Of a stretch of DNA of 31,784 bases, positions 1 to 8,314 are shown piece after piece. How positions within the stretch are numbered: the first letter of the stretch is position 1; every line of letters begins with the position of its first letter. The DNA is from Planctomycetaceae bacterium (GTDB taxonomy: Bacteria > Planctomycetota > Planctomycetia > Pirellulales > UBA1268): the NCBI GenBank assembly GCA_005789975.1, contig SXWC01000018.1, forward strand, positions 1 through 31,784, read 5' to 3'. The translations under genes were made by a program, and so were the position numbers. The notes under the pieces were generated by a model, which made no database searches, had not been told where the DNA came from, and was given only the letters and a program-made list of their open reading frames with translations.

Positions 1-1
1 C

Positions 2-1339
2 GCGGGCATCAGCCAGAAGCCGGTGCTCGCGATCTTCACCGCTTCATGGAGCCCGGAGGCTGTCCGCTTCACCGAAGAGACGCTGACGAGCCCCGAGGTC
101 GCCGCGCTGGTCGCCGCCTGTTACGAGCCGGTGCTGATCGATGTCGACTCCCAGGCGGCCGTCACCAAGCGAATGCAGATCGTGCACGTGCCGGCGGCGT
201 GCATCCTGGCGCCGAAGGGGGGAAAGCTCGCCATGTTCGAGTGCCCCGAGGCGCCGGCCGACTTCGTGGCTGCGGCCGCGAGGGCCGCGTTGGGCGCGGC
301 GGTTCGAACGCCCGGCGACATGATGGCGGCCGATCAAACCTCGGCCGTTGAATCGGAACTCGGAGCGGTGCCGTCGGGCGGGGCCATCGCCGTGGTCACG
401 ACGAAGGTCGCCCAGTTGTCGGGCTTCGCCACGGCGGGCGACCTGCCCGACGAGGCCCTGTCGCAGGCCAGTCTGTCATCCGCCAAGGCGAGCCGTGCGG
501 AGTTGGATTCGGAACAGTTTGACTCGGCCACGGTGACCGACACGCCCTTCCTGCCCGCAAAGCCCGCCGCCTGGCCCGCCGAGCAGGCGTCGGCGTTCAC
601 CACCGCGCCGCCGCAGCCCACCCCGCCGCAAGCCGACCGTCCGGCCATCGAGCCGGCCACCACGGCCCCCGCGACGCCGTGGCTCTCCGCGCCCGCCACG
701 GCGGCGACGCTCCCCGCGACACCGGGCGGCTCCGGTGCGCCAGCCGAGACTCCCGAGAAGCCCGCCGCGACCTCGGCGTGGTCGTCGTTCGTCACCGCCC
801 TCCAAAAGCCCTTCGATATCTTCTCGGCCAAGCCGGCCAAGAAGCTCGAACCCCCGACGATGACCCCCGCCCGACCGGCTTCGCCGCTCGCGATGGCCAC
901 CGCGGCCCTGGCTCCGCCTCCAGCCGCCGCCGAGGAAGTGCCCGCGGCCGACCCCTACGGCTCGATGCCGCTGGGGCTCGAGGGCTACTGCCCGGTCACG
1001 CTCGCGGACCGCGGCGTCTGGACCGAGGGCCGCGCCCAATGGGGCGTGCGGCACCGCGGCCGCACCTACCTCTTCGCCGGCCCCGAACAGCAGCAGGCTT
1101 TTCTGGCGAGCCCCGACCGCTTCTCGCCCGCGCTCTCGGGCGACGATCCGGTGCTCGCGATCGAACAGGGCAAGAGCCTGCCGGGCCGTCGCGCCTACGG
1201 CGTGACCTACCAGTCCCGGATCTATCTCTTCGCCTCCGCGGAGAGCAGGGCCGCCTTCACCGCGAATCCGGAACGCTTCACGGCGCCCGTGATGCTCGCC
1301 GAGCGTCCCGCCCCGGTCGATGCGGTTCGCCGCTACTGA
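2..1339 (+). CDS. Thioredoxin-like protein with two C-terminal YHS-type domains (5' partial)
   Basis: The reading frame is open to the left edge (codons from base 2), so the N-terminus lies outside the window. The first visible residues (KPVLAIFTASWSPEA) match the thioredoxin strand and active-site region, but the usual WCxxC is WSPEA, so the redox cysteines are missing. After about 90 residues comes a long Ala/Pro/Thr-rich linker (roughly residues 95-310 of the visible part). The C-terminal 110 residues hold two similar units: GYCPVTLADRG followed by YLFAGPEQQQAFLASPDRF, then RAYGVTYQSRIYLF followed by AAFTANPERF. These are the pattern of YHS domains, which are linked to metal binding. Only the first unit keeps a Cys. 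A structural, chaperone-like or metal-related role in the envelope is inferred, not shown. It converges on glpK with only 11 bases between the two stops. Confidence 0.75.
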   Translation, partial: AGISQKPVLAIFTASWSPEAVRFTEETLTSPEVAALVAACYEPVLIDVDSQAAVTKRMQIVHVPAACILAPKGGKLAMFECPEAPADFVAAAARAALGAAVRTPGDMMAADQTSAVESELGAVPSGGAIAVVTTKVAQLSGFATAGDLPDEALSQASLSSAKASRAELDSEQFDSATVTDTPFLPAKPAAWPAEQASAFTTAPPQPTPPQADRPAIEPATTAPATPWLSAPATAATLPATPGGSGAPAETPEKPAATSAWSSFVTALQKPFDIFSAKPAKKLEPPTMTPARPASPLAMATAALAPPPAAAEEVPAADPYGSMPLGLEGYCPVTLADRGVWTEGRAQWGVRHRGRTYLFAGPEQQQAFLASPDRFSPALSGDDPVLAIEQGKSLPGRRAYGVTYQSRIYLFASAESRAAFTANPERFTAPVMLAERPAPVDAVRRY

Positions 1340-1350
1340 GACTCGCGCGG

Positions 1351-2880
1351 TCAGCGAGGGCGGGCCCAGGATTTGCTCCGGCCGACGGCGTCGTGCCAGG
1401 TCGCGAGCAGTCGGCGACGCTGTTCCGTGTCGAGCCGCGGCTCGAACCGGCGTGCGATGCGGCGGGCATCGGCAACAGCGGCCGAATCGGCGAAGAATCC
1501 GACCGCCAGGCCGGCGAGCAGCGCCGCCCCGAGGGCCGTCGTCTCGAGCACCGCCGGCCGCTCCACCGACAGTCCGAGCACGTCGGCCTGGATCTGCATG
1601 AGGAGGTCGTTGGCCGACGCCCCGCCATCGACCCGCAGGTGGCGCAGAGCCACTCCCGAATCCCGTTGCATGCAATCGACCACGTCGGCCACCGACAGCG
1701 CGATCGCCTCGAGCGCCGCTCGCGCGACATGGGCACGGTGGGTTCCCCGCGATAGCCCGATGATCATGCCGCGGGCCGTCGGATCCCAGTAAGGGGCCCC
1801 GAGGCCGGTCAGGGCCGGCACGATCATCACGCCGCCACTGTCGTCGACGCCGCGGGCCAGCGATTCGATGTCGCTCGCCTTTTCGATGAGCCCGAGCCCG
1901 TCCCGCAGCCAGCCCACCAGCGCGCCGGCCACGAACACCGAACCCTCGAGGCAGTAGTGCCGCGCCGCCGGCCCGACGGCACAGGCCGGCGTCGTGAGCA
2001 GGCCGTTGGCACTCGCGACCCGCGAATCGCCGGTTGAAAAGAGCATGAATGCGCCGGTGCCGTAGGTGTTCTTCGCGTCACCGGGCCGTTCCATTCCCTG
2101 GCCGAAGGCCGCCGCCTGTTGATCGCCCGCGCAGCCGGCGATGGGAATCGCCCCGCCGAACAACGCCGGGTCGGTCGCACCGAAGTCGCCGCTCGACGAC
2201 CGGACCTCCGGCAGGATGCCGCGGGGCACGCCGAGCATGCCGCAGAGTTCGTCACTCCACTCCATCCGCCCGATGTCGAAGAGCAGCGTGCGGCTTGCGT
2301 TCGTCGGGTCGGTGGCATGCACGCGGCCACCTGTCAGCCGCCAGATCAGAAACGAGTCAACGGTGCCGAACAGCACCTCGCCCCGCAGGCACCGCTCGCG
2401 GAGACCGGGCGTCGTCTCGAAAAGGTGCAGGATCTTCGTGGCCGAGAAGTAGGGATCCAGTCGCAATCCCGTCAGCCGGTGGATCGCTTCCCCGTGGCCT
2501 TCGGCCTCGAGCCGCGCGCAGATCGGCGCGGAAACGCGACTCTGCCAGACCACCGCCGGCGCGACGGGCCTGCCGGTCGCACGTTCCCAGAGGATCGTCG
2601 TCTCCCGCTGGTTGGTGATTCCGATCGCCGCCACCCGATCCGCGGCGACCCCGGCCATGGCGAGCACGCGGCGGGCGCAGGAGAGTTGCGTTCGCCAGAT
2701 GTCCTCCGGATCGTGCTCGACGATGCCGAGATCGCTGCCGTCCGGGCCGGCCGCCGCGCGGGCGTGCTGCATGAACTCTTCCTGCGCGACCGCCAGCGAG
2801 GTGCCGCGGCGGTCGAAGAGGATCGCCCGGCTGGATGTCGTTCCCTGGTCGAGGGCCAGGACGCAGGTCTGCTCCGTCAT
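1351..2880 (-). CDS. glpK: Glycerol kinase
   Basis: ATP-dependent phosphorylation of glycerol to sn-glycerol 3-phosphate in the cytoplasm. It is a 509-residue FGGY-family kinase, close to the usual ~500. Visible landmarks: the N-terminal phosphate-binding loop LALDQGTTSSR (Asp11), the glycerol-binding NQRET (Arg92-Glu93), VWQSR, DPYFSATK, and the second-domain GCAGDQQAAAFGQ with YGTGAFML. Relative to the E. coli enzyme there are about 8 extra residues between the start of domain I and VEHD (around residues 41-52). No glycerol facilitator (glpF) or glycerol-3-phosphate dehydrogenase (glpD) gene lies beside it, so it appears to be a stand-alone gene. It is divergent from the STN/repeat protein gene, with 98 bases between the starts. 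Confidence 0.96.
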   Translation of the reverse strand: MTEQTCVLALDQGTTSSRAILFDRRGTSLAVAQEEFMQHARAAAGPDGSDLGIVEHDPEDIWRTQLSCARRVLAMAGVAADRVAAIGITNQRETTILWERATGRPVAPAVVWQSRVSAPICARLEAEGHGEAIHRLTGLRLDPYFSATKILHLFETTPGLRERCLRGEVLFGTVDSFLIWRLTGGRVHATDPTNASRTLLFDIGRMEWSDELCGMLGVPRGILPEVRSSSGDFGATDPALFGGAIPIAGCAGDQQAAAFGQGMERPGDAKNTYGTGAFMLFSTGDSRVASANGLLTTPACAVGPAARHYCLEGSVFVAGALVGWLRDGLGLIEKASDIESLARGVDDSGGVMIVPALTGLGAPYWDPTARGMIIGLSRGTHRAHVARAALEAIALSVADVVDCMQRDSGVALRHLRVDGGASANDLLMQIQADVLGLSVERPAVLETTALGAALLAGLAVGFFADSAAVADARRIARRFEPRLDTEQRRRLLATWHDAVGRSKSWARPR

Positions 2881-2978
2881 CGGCGATTCTCCCGCTTTGC
2901 TCGCGAGGCCGAGGCCTTGCCGTGGCCGGCCTTCCCCGCGTCAGGGTATTCTCGGGGCTTCGTGCTCCGGAGCCAGCC

Positions 2979-5297
2979 ATGACGTTGACAGCCGAGCCCT
3001 GCCGCGGGAAGCAAGCCCATGCCCCCCCGCGATCGGCCGGGAAACAGCCGTCCGGCCGCGGCCCTCTCGTCGGGACGGTCGCTGCCCTGCTCGTGATGCT
3101 CGCGCTGCCCGCGGCGGCCCAAGGCAGCCCGCCATCCGATCCCCTCGACGCGGCCGTGCAGGCGTCGTGGACGCGTGTTCCACTCCGCGACTGGGCGGAG
3201 CGAGCGACCCGGATCGCCGGACGACCGGTGATCGTGGACCGACGGATCGATCCCACGACGCCCATCTCGCTCGACTGCCGAGGCGAGCCGCTCCGCGACG
3301 TGCTGGGCCGCGTGGCGAAGATGGCCGAGGCCGATGTCGATGTGCTCGACGCCACCATCCGGATCGTGCCCCACTCGGCCGCCCGGCGGGCCAGCGCCGC
3401 CGAGGCCGCCCGTGCGGCCGACCTCGCCCGGCTGCCCGCCGCGGTTCAACGGAAGATCGCCGTCCGCGAGCCCTGGGCCTGGACCGCCGCGGCGCGACCA
3501 CGCGACCTCGTGGCCGAAGCCGCGGACAAGGCCGGCGTCACGATCGTCGGCATCGACGCGATACCCCACGATCACTTCCCCGCAGCGACGCTGCCACCGC
3601 TGTCGCTCGCCGAACGGCTCGACCTCGTGCTGGCCCACTTCGATCGCCGGGTGGATTGGGGCGCCGACGGCGGGGCCATCGTGCCCCTGGAAAACGCCCC
3701 GCCCGCGCGGCGGCCGGCGGCCGGCCCCCAGGGGTCGCCCGTTCACTCCAGGGCCGGACCGCGCGGCCCGCGAAAGCCGGCCGTCGTCCGCGATGTCTTC
3801 TCGCTCCGGGTGGAAGCGCCGTTCGATCAGGCCTTGGACGCGATCGCCGGCCGGCTGGGGCTCGAGGTCGATCTCGACCGCGGCTCGCTCGCCGAACGGG
3901 GCATCGCCCCCGGGGAGATCGTGCGGATCGACGTGCAGGACGTGTCGCGGGACGACCTGCTCGACACCCTGACCAAGACGCTCGGCCTGAGATGGACAAT
4001 CGACGGCCGCCGGTTGCGGGTGTTCGCCGAGGCTGCCCCGGCCGCGGCCGAGGCCCGCACCGCGGAGGAGATCGGCCGGCTCCTTGGAACGAAGGCTGAC
4101 CGCGTGTCGGTGCACATGGAGCGGCCCGAGATCGACTCCAGGCTCGCAGCCGCCGGCGTGCCGCGGGCCCAGCTCGACAGGCTGTGGCGCGAGGTCGATC
4201 GTGCCGTGCTGCCCGGGATGGGCAGCCGACTCGACGGGTTTCTGTTTCTGACCCGCGATCCCGAGTGGCAGGGCTTCCGCGATCGGTTCGGGGAGTTTCT
4301 CACGTTGCCCCGGATCGCTGCCATGACATCCGAGATCGCCACCGCCCTGCTGCCGTACGACGGCTTCGTTTCGCTGCCGGCGATCACCTCGTTGACCTCC
4401 GACGACGCGGCGGCGTTCGCGGCGTTCGGCGCCGACTCGTGGGGGGCGGCGATCGAACTGCCGGGATTGGGGAGCATCACTCCCGGGGCTGCCGCCGCGC
4501 TCGCGCGATGCCGGGCGCTCGTCGTGCTCCCGAATCTCCGTGAACTGTCGCCAGAGGCCGCGGCCGCACTCGCGCGGACCGAGGGCATCGGCCTGGTGAT
4601 CGGCGGTTTGACCACGCTGCCCGACGACGTCGCCGCCGCCCTGGCGGACTGCCGATCGCTCAAGGGCCTGCTGTTTCCCGACCTGACGTCGCTCGACTCT
4701 CCCGCGCTCGCCCGCCGGCTTGCACGGCAGGAACACGTCTTTCTTCCCCGGGTGACGCACCTCTCACGGCCGATCGCCGACGCCCTGCGCGGCAGCGACA
4801 GCGGCTCGCTGGCATTGCCGGGCCTGCAGACACTCCCGCCCGAGGTCGCCGAGCGGCTGGCCGGCGCGGGCTACTACGGGATCACGCTGGGATGCGCGGC
4901 GACACTCACCCCCGCGGCGGCCGCGGCGCTGGCAGCGCAGACGGGGCCGTTGATCTTCACCGGCTCGACGGCATTTTCGGCGGCGGCCGCCCGGAAACTC
5001 GCGGCGCATCCCGGTGACATCGTCATCACCCATGTCGCGATGCTGCCGGCCGACGTCGCCGACGCCCTCGGCGGTCACGAACGGCTGTTGGTGCTCGAAG
5101 GGCTCACGACGATCGACACCGCCACCGCCCGCGGGCTGGCCGCGCATCGTGGCGGCATCCGCCTCCCCGCGTTGTCGCGGATCCCGGCCGAGGCGGTCGC
5201 GATCCTCCGCGAGCGGGCCGACATCGAGTTGCCCGACATCACCGCCCCGCAGCGGGCGCCGGACGACAGCGAACCGGCCGTCGATCCGCAGCGCTGA
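2979..5297 (+). CDS. Secreted protein with STN-like domains and a leucine-type repeat solenoid
   Basis: 772 residues from the ATG at 2979. An upstream in-frame extension to 2835 would run into glpK and lacks a signal, so I reject it. Residues 29-48 (a hydrophobic stretch ending in LPAAAQG) look like a signal peptide behind a long basic N-region. Three segments have the look of STN (secretin/TonB N-terminal) modules: about 62-132, 160-240 and 274-350, each with a pattern like VPLRDWAERATRIAG...LRDVLGRVAK. A linker (355-430) leads to about 13 tandem repeats of 22-25 residues (430-755), consensus L-P-x-L-x-x-L-(T/S)-P-x-x-A-A-A-L-A, for example LPGLGSITPGAAAALARC. Such alanine-rich leucine repeats are typical of planctomycete proteins. 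No catalytic motif is seen. It is probably exported and may be a periplasmic scaffold or binding protein; that role is inferred. Confidence 0.82.
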   Translation: MTLTAEPCRGKQAHAPPRSAGKQPSGRGPLVGTVAALLVMLALPAAAQGSPPSDPLDAAVQASWTRVPLRDWAERATRIAGRPVIVDRRIDPTTPISLDCRGEPLRDVLGRVAKMAEADVDVLDATIRIVPHSAARRASAAEAARAADLARLPAAVQRKIAVREPWAWTAAARPRDLVAEAADKAGVTIVGIDAIPHDHFPAATLPPLSLAERLDLVLAHFDRRVDWGADGGAIVPLENAPPARRPAAGPQGSPVHSRAGPRGPRKPAVVRDVFSLRVEAPFDQALDAIAGRLGLEVDLDRGSLAERGIAPGEIVRIDVQDVSRDDLLDTLTKTLGLRWTIDGRRLRVFAEAAPAAAEARTAEEIGRLLGTKADRVSVHMERPEIDSRLAAAGVPRAQLDRLWREVDRAVLPGMGSRLDGFLFLTRDPEWQGFRDRFGEFLTLPRIAAMTSEIATALLPYDGFVSLPAITSLTSDDAAAFAAFGADSWGAAIELPGLGSITPGAAAALARCRALVVLPNLRELSPEAAAALARTEGIGLVIGGLTTLPDDVAAALADCRSLKGLLFPDLTSLDSPALARRLARQEHVFLPRVTHLSRPIADALRGSDSGSLALPGLQTLPPEVAERLAGAGYYGITLGCAATLTPAAAAALAAQTGPLIFTGSTAFSAAAARKLAAHPGDIVITHVAMLPADVADALGGHERLLVLEGLTTIDTATARGLAAHRGGIRLPALSRIPAEAVAILRERADIELPDITAPQRAPDDSEPAVDPQR

Positions 5298-5311
5298 CCG
5301 CCGGACTCGGG

Positions 5312-5385
5312 GCTCCCAGGCTCTGCGCTCCCAGGCTCGGGGCCCCCTCGATCAAGGCTCGATCAAGGCTCAGTCAAGGCTCGAT
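5312..5385. repeat. Two short tandem repeats between convergent genes
   Basis: The spacer holds GCTCCCAGGCTC twice (5312-5323 and 5327-5338, period 15) and then an 11-base unit CGATCAAGGCT twice exactly (5349-5370), a third copy with two changes (5371-5381) and the start of a fourth. The minus-strand stop codon of the TPR protein gene (5374-5376) lies inside the third copy, so repeat slippage would add or remove sequence at the C-terminus of that protein. No terminator with a T-run is seen here. Confidence 0.8.
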
Positions 5386-6465
5386 CACGCGGTCGGCTCT
5401 GCCCCGCACCACTTCCATGTTGCGCCGCGAAGGCTCGTGCTTCGGGTCCCGCTTCAACGCCTCCGCGTAGGAGTTGGCGGCATCGGCATAGCGGCCCTGC
5501 CGCGCCTGGGACACGCCGCGATTGAACCACGCGCGGACATCCCGCGGGTCGTGGCGGATCGCCTGATTGAAATCAAACTCCGCCTTCCGCGGCTCACCGG
5601 TATTGAGGTAGGCGAGTCCGCGGTTGAGATACGCGAGCATGAACGTGCGATCGCGACGGATGCTCGACGCGTAGGCGTTGATCGCCTCCAACGGCCTGCC
5701 GAGTTCGATGAGCGTCAGACCCCGCCAGAGTTCGGGCCGCGGATCGTCGTAGGCGATGCCCGCCGCGTCCTCGAAGTCTTCGAGGGCGATGCCGTAGAGG
5801 CCGAGGTGAAACCACGCGATCCCGCGACGCAGGTAGAGCTCGGCATCCTGGGGATCGATTTCGAGCCCCTTGGAGCAGGCGTCGACGCAGGTCTCGTAGT
5901 CACCGAGTTGCCGCGATGTGACGCCCAGGGCGAGGTAGGCCAGCGTCATTTTCGGGTCGAGTTTGATCACCTCGCGGAGTTTCGCACGAGCCTCCTCGAG
6001 TTTGCCGGCCTTGTCGAGTTTCTCCGCTTCGACGAGCAGTTCCTCCGCCAGCGAGGGCTCCCAGGCGCCGCCGCGATCGATGTCGGTCGCGCCGCGCGGG
6101 TCCGGGCGGACGCGGGCCGGGCGGCTCCGGGCCGCTGCGTCTCCCGGCACGGTCGTCTCGGGAAAGGGAACGGGCAGTTGCGGCCGCGGACGGGGTTGGG
6201 CGGGTGCTGCCTCCTCACGAATCCGCGGCGCGGCCGGCTGCGGTTCCTTGCCACGGCCGAAGGGATTGAGCTCGTCCGCGAAGGGATCGTCCTCGGGAAC
6301 ACCGGCGGCGTTTCCATCCTGCGCCGCTGCGGGGGGCGTCGCCACCATCAACGACCAGGCGGCGCAACAGCACACCGCCACGGCCGCCAGGCCGCGGGAC
6401 ACCAGCTTTCGGCCGGCGGCGGGAAACTCGGGTGAATCTGGGGGCATGGCGTGGAACAGTGTCAT
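5374..6465 (-). CDS. Secreted or lipid-anchored TPR-repeat protein
   Basis: 363 residues from the ATG at 6465. Other in-frame starts are a TTG at 6501 and an ATG at 6447, and none has a clear Shine-Dalgarno sequence. A basic then hydrophobic segment (GRKLVSRGLAAVAVCCCAAWSLMVA in two parts, ending PPAAAQ) looks like a signal peptide; the CCC could also offer a lipobox-like site, though no canonical one is seen. A Pro/Arg-rich linker follows (about 50-135), then about six 34-residue tetratricopeptide repeats (about 140-350). Diagnostic positions include YLALGVTSRQLGDYETC, LYLRRGIAWFHLGLY, AYLNRGLAYLNTGEP and AWFNRGVSQARQGRY. TPR arrays mediate protein-protein contacts; the partner is unknown. 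It lies 120 bases after the PHA-system gene in the same direction and may belong to the same transcript. Confidence 0.85.
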   Translation of the reverse strand: MTLFHAMPPDSPEFPAAGRKLVSRGLAAVAVCCCAAWSLMVATPPAAAQDGNAAGVPEDDPFADELNPFGRGKEPQPAAPRIREEAAPAQPRPRPQLPVPFPETTVPGDAAARSRPARVRPDPRGATDIDRGGAWEPSLAEELLVEAEKLDKAGKLEEARAKLREVIKLDPKMTLAYLALGVTSRQLGDYETCVDACSKGLEIDPQDAELYLRRGIAWFHLGLYGIALEDFEDAAGIAYDDPRPELWRGLTLIELGRPLEAINAYASSIRRDRTFMLAYLNRGLAYLNTGEPRKAEFDFNQAIRHDPRDVRAWFNRGVSQARQGRYADAANSYAEALKRDPKHEPSRRNMEVVRGRADRVIEP

Positions 6466-6585
6466 GTTCGCGGGAGTCTCAGGGGAAATCGGTCGTTTCA
6501 AGCGGTCTTCCGCAACCGGACGGAGGGACTCGGGCCTCGCCCCCCCAACCGTCGCGACCGCGCGGCTCGAGGTGCTCTGGCCGCT

Positions 6586-6903
6586 TCAGGCCTGGCCGAC
6601 GCCGAGCAGGCCTCCAAGGCGTTCCTCGATGCCGCTGCGGATGCGGCCGGCGAACAGCCCCGCCATGCCGGGCACCTGCAGCCGGACGATCAGTTCGGAG
6701 GCGAGAATCTCCACATCGCTGTCGATGTTCATGCCCATCACCTGAAGGGCGAGGGCCAGCCGGCCGTCGTCCTGCCAGGTCGCTTCGATAGAGCCGACCT
6801 TGTCGGCATAGTCGTCACGAGCACGCACGACGGCCGCGTCGAGCCGGCGGCGAACCTCCTCGGGATCGAGGGCATGGGGCACCCGAACTTCCAGCGACTT
6901 CAC
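6586..6903 (-). CDS. Polyhydroxyalkanoic-acid system family protein (PHA_gran_rgn-like)
   Basis: 105 residues from a GTG start. It fits the small PHA_gran_rgn family: an N-terminal VPHALDPEEVRRRL segment, a central hydrophobic strand pair (LALALQVMGMNID, ELIVRLQVPG) and the C-terminal AGRIRSGIEERLGGLL helix. The family is named for genes near PHA-granule genes in proteobacteria, but its biochemical role is not settled and no PHA synthase is in this window. The start codon overlaps the mfnB stop as GTGA, which predicts translational coupling and co-regulation with mfnB. Family assignment is by pattern and fairly firm; any link to PHA storage here is doubtful. Confidence 0.75.
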   Translation of the reverse strand: MKSLEVRVPHALDPEEVRRRLDAAVVRARDDYADKVGSIEATWQDDGRLALALQVMGMNIDSDVEILASELIVRLQVPGMAGLFAGRIRSGIEERLGGLLGVGQA

Positions 6904-7667
6904 GGCTTCTCTCCCGGGATGGCGGCTGCCGGCTCACCGCCGGCTCCCCCGAGTGTACTCACGAGGGCGGCGACGTTCCCGCGATCGACGCGACCCATTC
7001 GTCCGCCCCGGCAGGCCGCCGACCGGACCCCGACGATCGCCGCCCCGGAGCCGGCAACGAGGCGGGTTTCCGCCGGCTCGAGCCTGCCGGCCAGGGCCAC
7101 CCTGATGCCCAAAACACCGGCTCGTGCCACCCAGCAAGTCAGTTGGGACAGCCCGCAGGCCTCCACGAGCCCCGGCCCCTGCTTGTCGAACGTGTCGATG
7201 AGCAGCGTGGTGGCGCCGGCGGCCGCCGCGGCGGCGATGAGCGCGTCCGGCTCGGGGGAGCGGGCACGCTCCCAGTCGGCATAGGAGACCGCCACCGGTT
7301 CCACGCCGGCGGGAAGCCCGCAGGACAGTGCGGCAAACTCGCGCCGCCACTCGTCGATGGTCAGACCGGCGGGGCCGGCCTTCACGCCCCGGGGAGCCGT
7401 GCCGGTGACTGCCGCGAGCCGGACAACCCGGTCGATCCGCGCGACGGCCGCCGGCACGCCCGCGGCCAACTCACCACAGGCAAGCGTGCAGCAGCCGGCC
7501 ACGCCGACGGCGGCGACGATCGCTGCGGCGACTTCGGCGTCGGCGCAACCCAGCGGGCCGCGGCCCGGCTCCTTGACGTCGATGATGGCCGCGCCGCCGG
7601 CCATGGCCTCCGCGGCCTCGTCCACGGTTCGCACGCTGACGAGCAGGCCCCCGGGCAGATGCTTCAC
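6900..7667 (-). CDS. mfnB: (5-formylfuran-3-yl)methyl phosphate synthase
   Basis: A TIM-barrel lyase that condenses two glyceraldehyde 3-phosphates into the furan precursor of methanofuran. 255 residues from the GTG at 7667. Family landmarks: IIDVKEPGRGPLG (Lys32, matching the Schiff-base lysine region of archaeal MfnB), GVKAGPAG (Lys96), LLIDTFDKQG (Lys162), VALAGRL, and IVGVRSAACRGG near the C-terminus. In planctomycetes this gene accompanies the tetrahydromethanopterin-dependent C1 transfer pathway; no other gene of that pathway is in this window. The frame runs open further upstream to 8105 but that stretch overlaps the preceding gene, and the GTG lies in a GTGA overlap with its stop. A second GTGA joins mfnB to the PHA-system gene, so the three form a tight operon. 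Confidence 0.88.
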   Translation of the reverse strand: MKHLPGGLLVSVRTVDEAAEAMAGGAAIIDVKEPGRGPLGCADAEVAAAIVAAVGVAGCCTLACGELAAGVPAAVARIDRVVRLAAVTGTAPRGVKAGPAGLTIDEWRREFAALSCGLPAGVEPVAVSYADWERARSPEPDALIAAAAAAGATTLLIDTFDKQGPGLVEACGLSQLTCWVARAGVLGIRVALAGRLEPAETRLVAGSGAAIVGVRSAACRGGRMGRVDRGNVAALVSTLGGAGGEPAAAIPGEKP

Positions 7668-8272
7668 GAGCGCGTCTCCCCGATGCCGACGACCTGCCGC
7701 CGCGCCTCCAGCAGCCGTGCGGAGATCTCCCGGGCCAGCGCCGGCGAGAGTGGTTCGCACCAGCGGCCGTCGAAGACGACATTGCCGTCGTTCCATGTGC
7801 CCCACGCAGCGGCCACGGGCCGCGATCGCCAGTCGACGGCGCGTTCCGCCAGCCGGAGAACGAGCGTGTTGACGCGGCGGCCGGCGGCGGCCGCGTGATC
7901 GTCGCCTCCGGCCTCGAGCGACTGGGAACCGGGAAAGACGCACTCCACGATTTCGAGCGGCACACGCTGCACCGCCAGCGGCGAGAGCCGCACCTCCAGA
8001 AACGCCCCGCGGCGGGCAAGTCGCGGTCGTGCCGCCGACCAGGCGAGTGACACGGCCACCGCGACGAGCAGGGCCGCCCCCACGGCTGCACCCCACGCGA
8101 TCCATGCGGGCGACCGCGAGATCACGACGACCGCCGTCGCCGCTGCGGCCACGACGAGCGCCGCCGCCAGCAGACCGAGCGCGGGCCGCGGATTGCCGCG
8201 GAGCCAGATTTCCGACTCGCCGATCCGGACCGGATTCACCACGTCTGCTTCCGTTGCGTTGGATGTTGGCAT
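7664..8272 (-). CDS. Conserved hypothetical protein with two membrane helices
   Basis: 202 residues from the ATG at 8272. Two adjacent hydrophobic helices (about residues 27-48 and 53-75; GLLAAALVVAAAATAVVV and WIAWGAAVGAALLVAVAV) are followed by a soluble domain of about 125 residues. That domain has recognisable strands (FLEVRLSPLAVQRVPLEIVE, NTLVLRLAERAVDW) and a C-terminal helix (SPALAREISARLLEARRQV). I do not recognise a named family. It is the first gene of a run with mfnB and the PHA-system gene, with a 4-base GTGA overlap to mfnB, so it is likely co-translated with them. It starts 42 bases from the divergent antiporter gene, so the two promoters must share or overlap that short spacer. 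Confidence 0.75.
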   Translation of the reverse strand: MPTSNATEADVVNPVRIGESEIWLRGNPRPALGLLAAALVVAAAATAVVVISRSPAWIAWGAAVGAALLVAVAVSLAWSAARPRLARRGAFLEVRLSPLAVQRVPLEIVECVFPGSQSLEAGGDDHAAAAGRRVNTLVLRLAERAVDWRSRPVAAAWGTWNDGNVVFDGRWCEPLSPALAREISARLLEARRQVVGIGETRS

Positions 8273-8314
8273 ACGATCTCGCGACACAAGCCCGGTTTCC
8301 GGAGACCCGCCGTC

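Noticed and set aside
2835..2978. N-terminal extension of the STN/repeat protein
   Set aside because: It overlaps the start of glpK and lacks signal or domain sequence; the ATG at 2979 puts a signal peptide near the N-terminus.
5312..5385. CRISPR-like array
   Set aside because: Units are 11-15 bases, directly adjacent with no spacers and no cas genes; these are simple tandem repeats.
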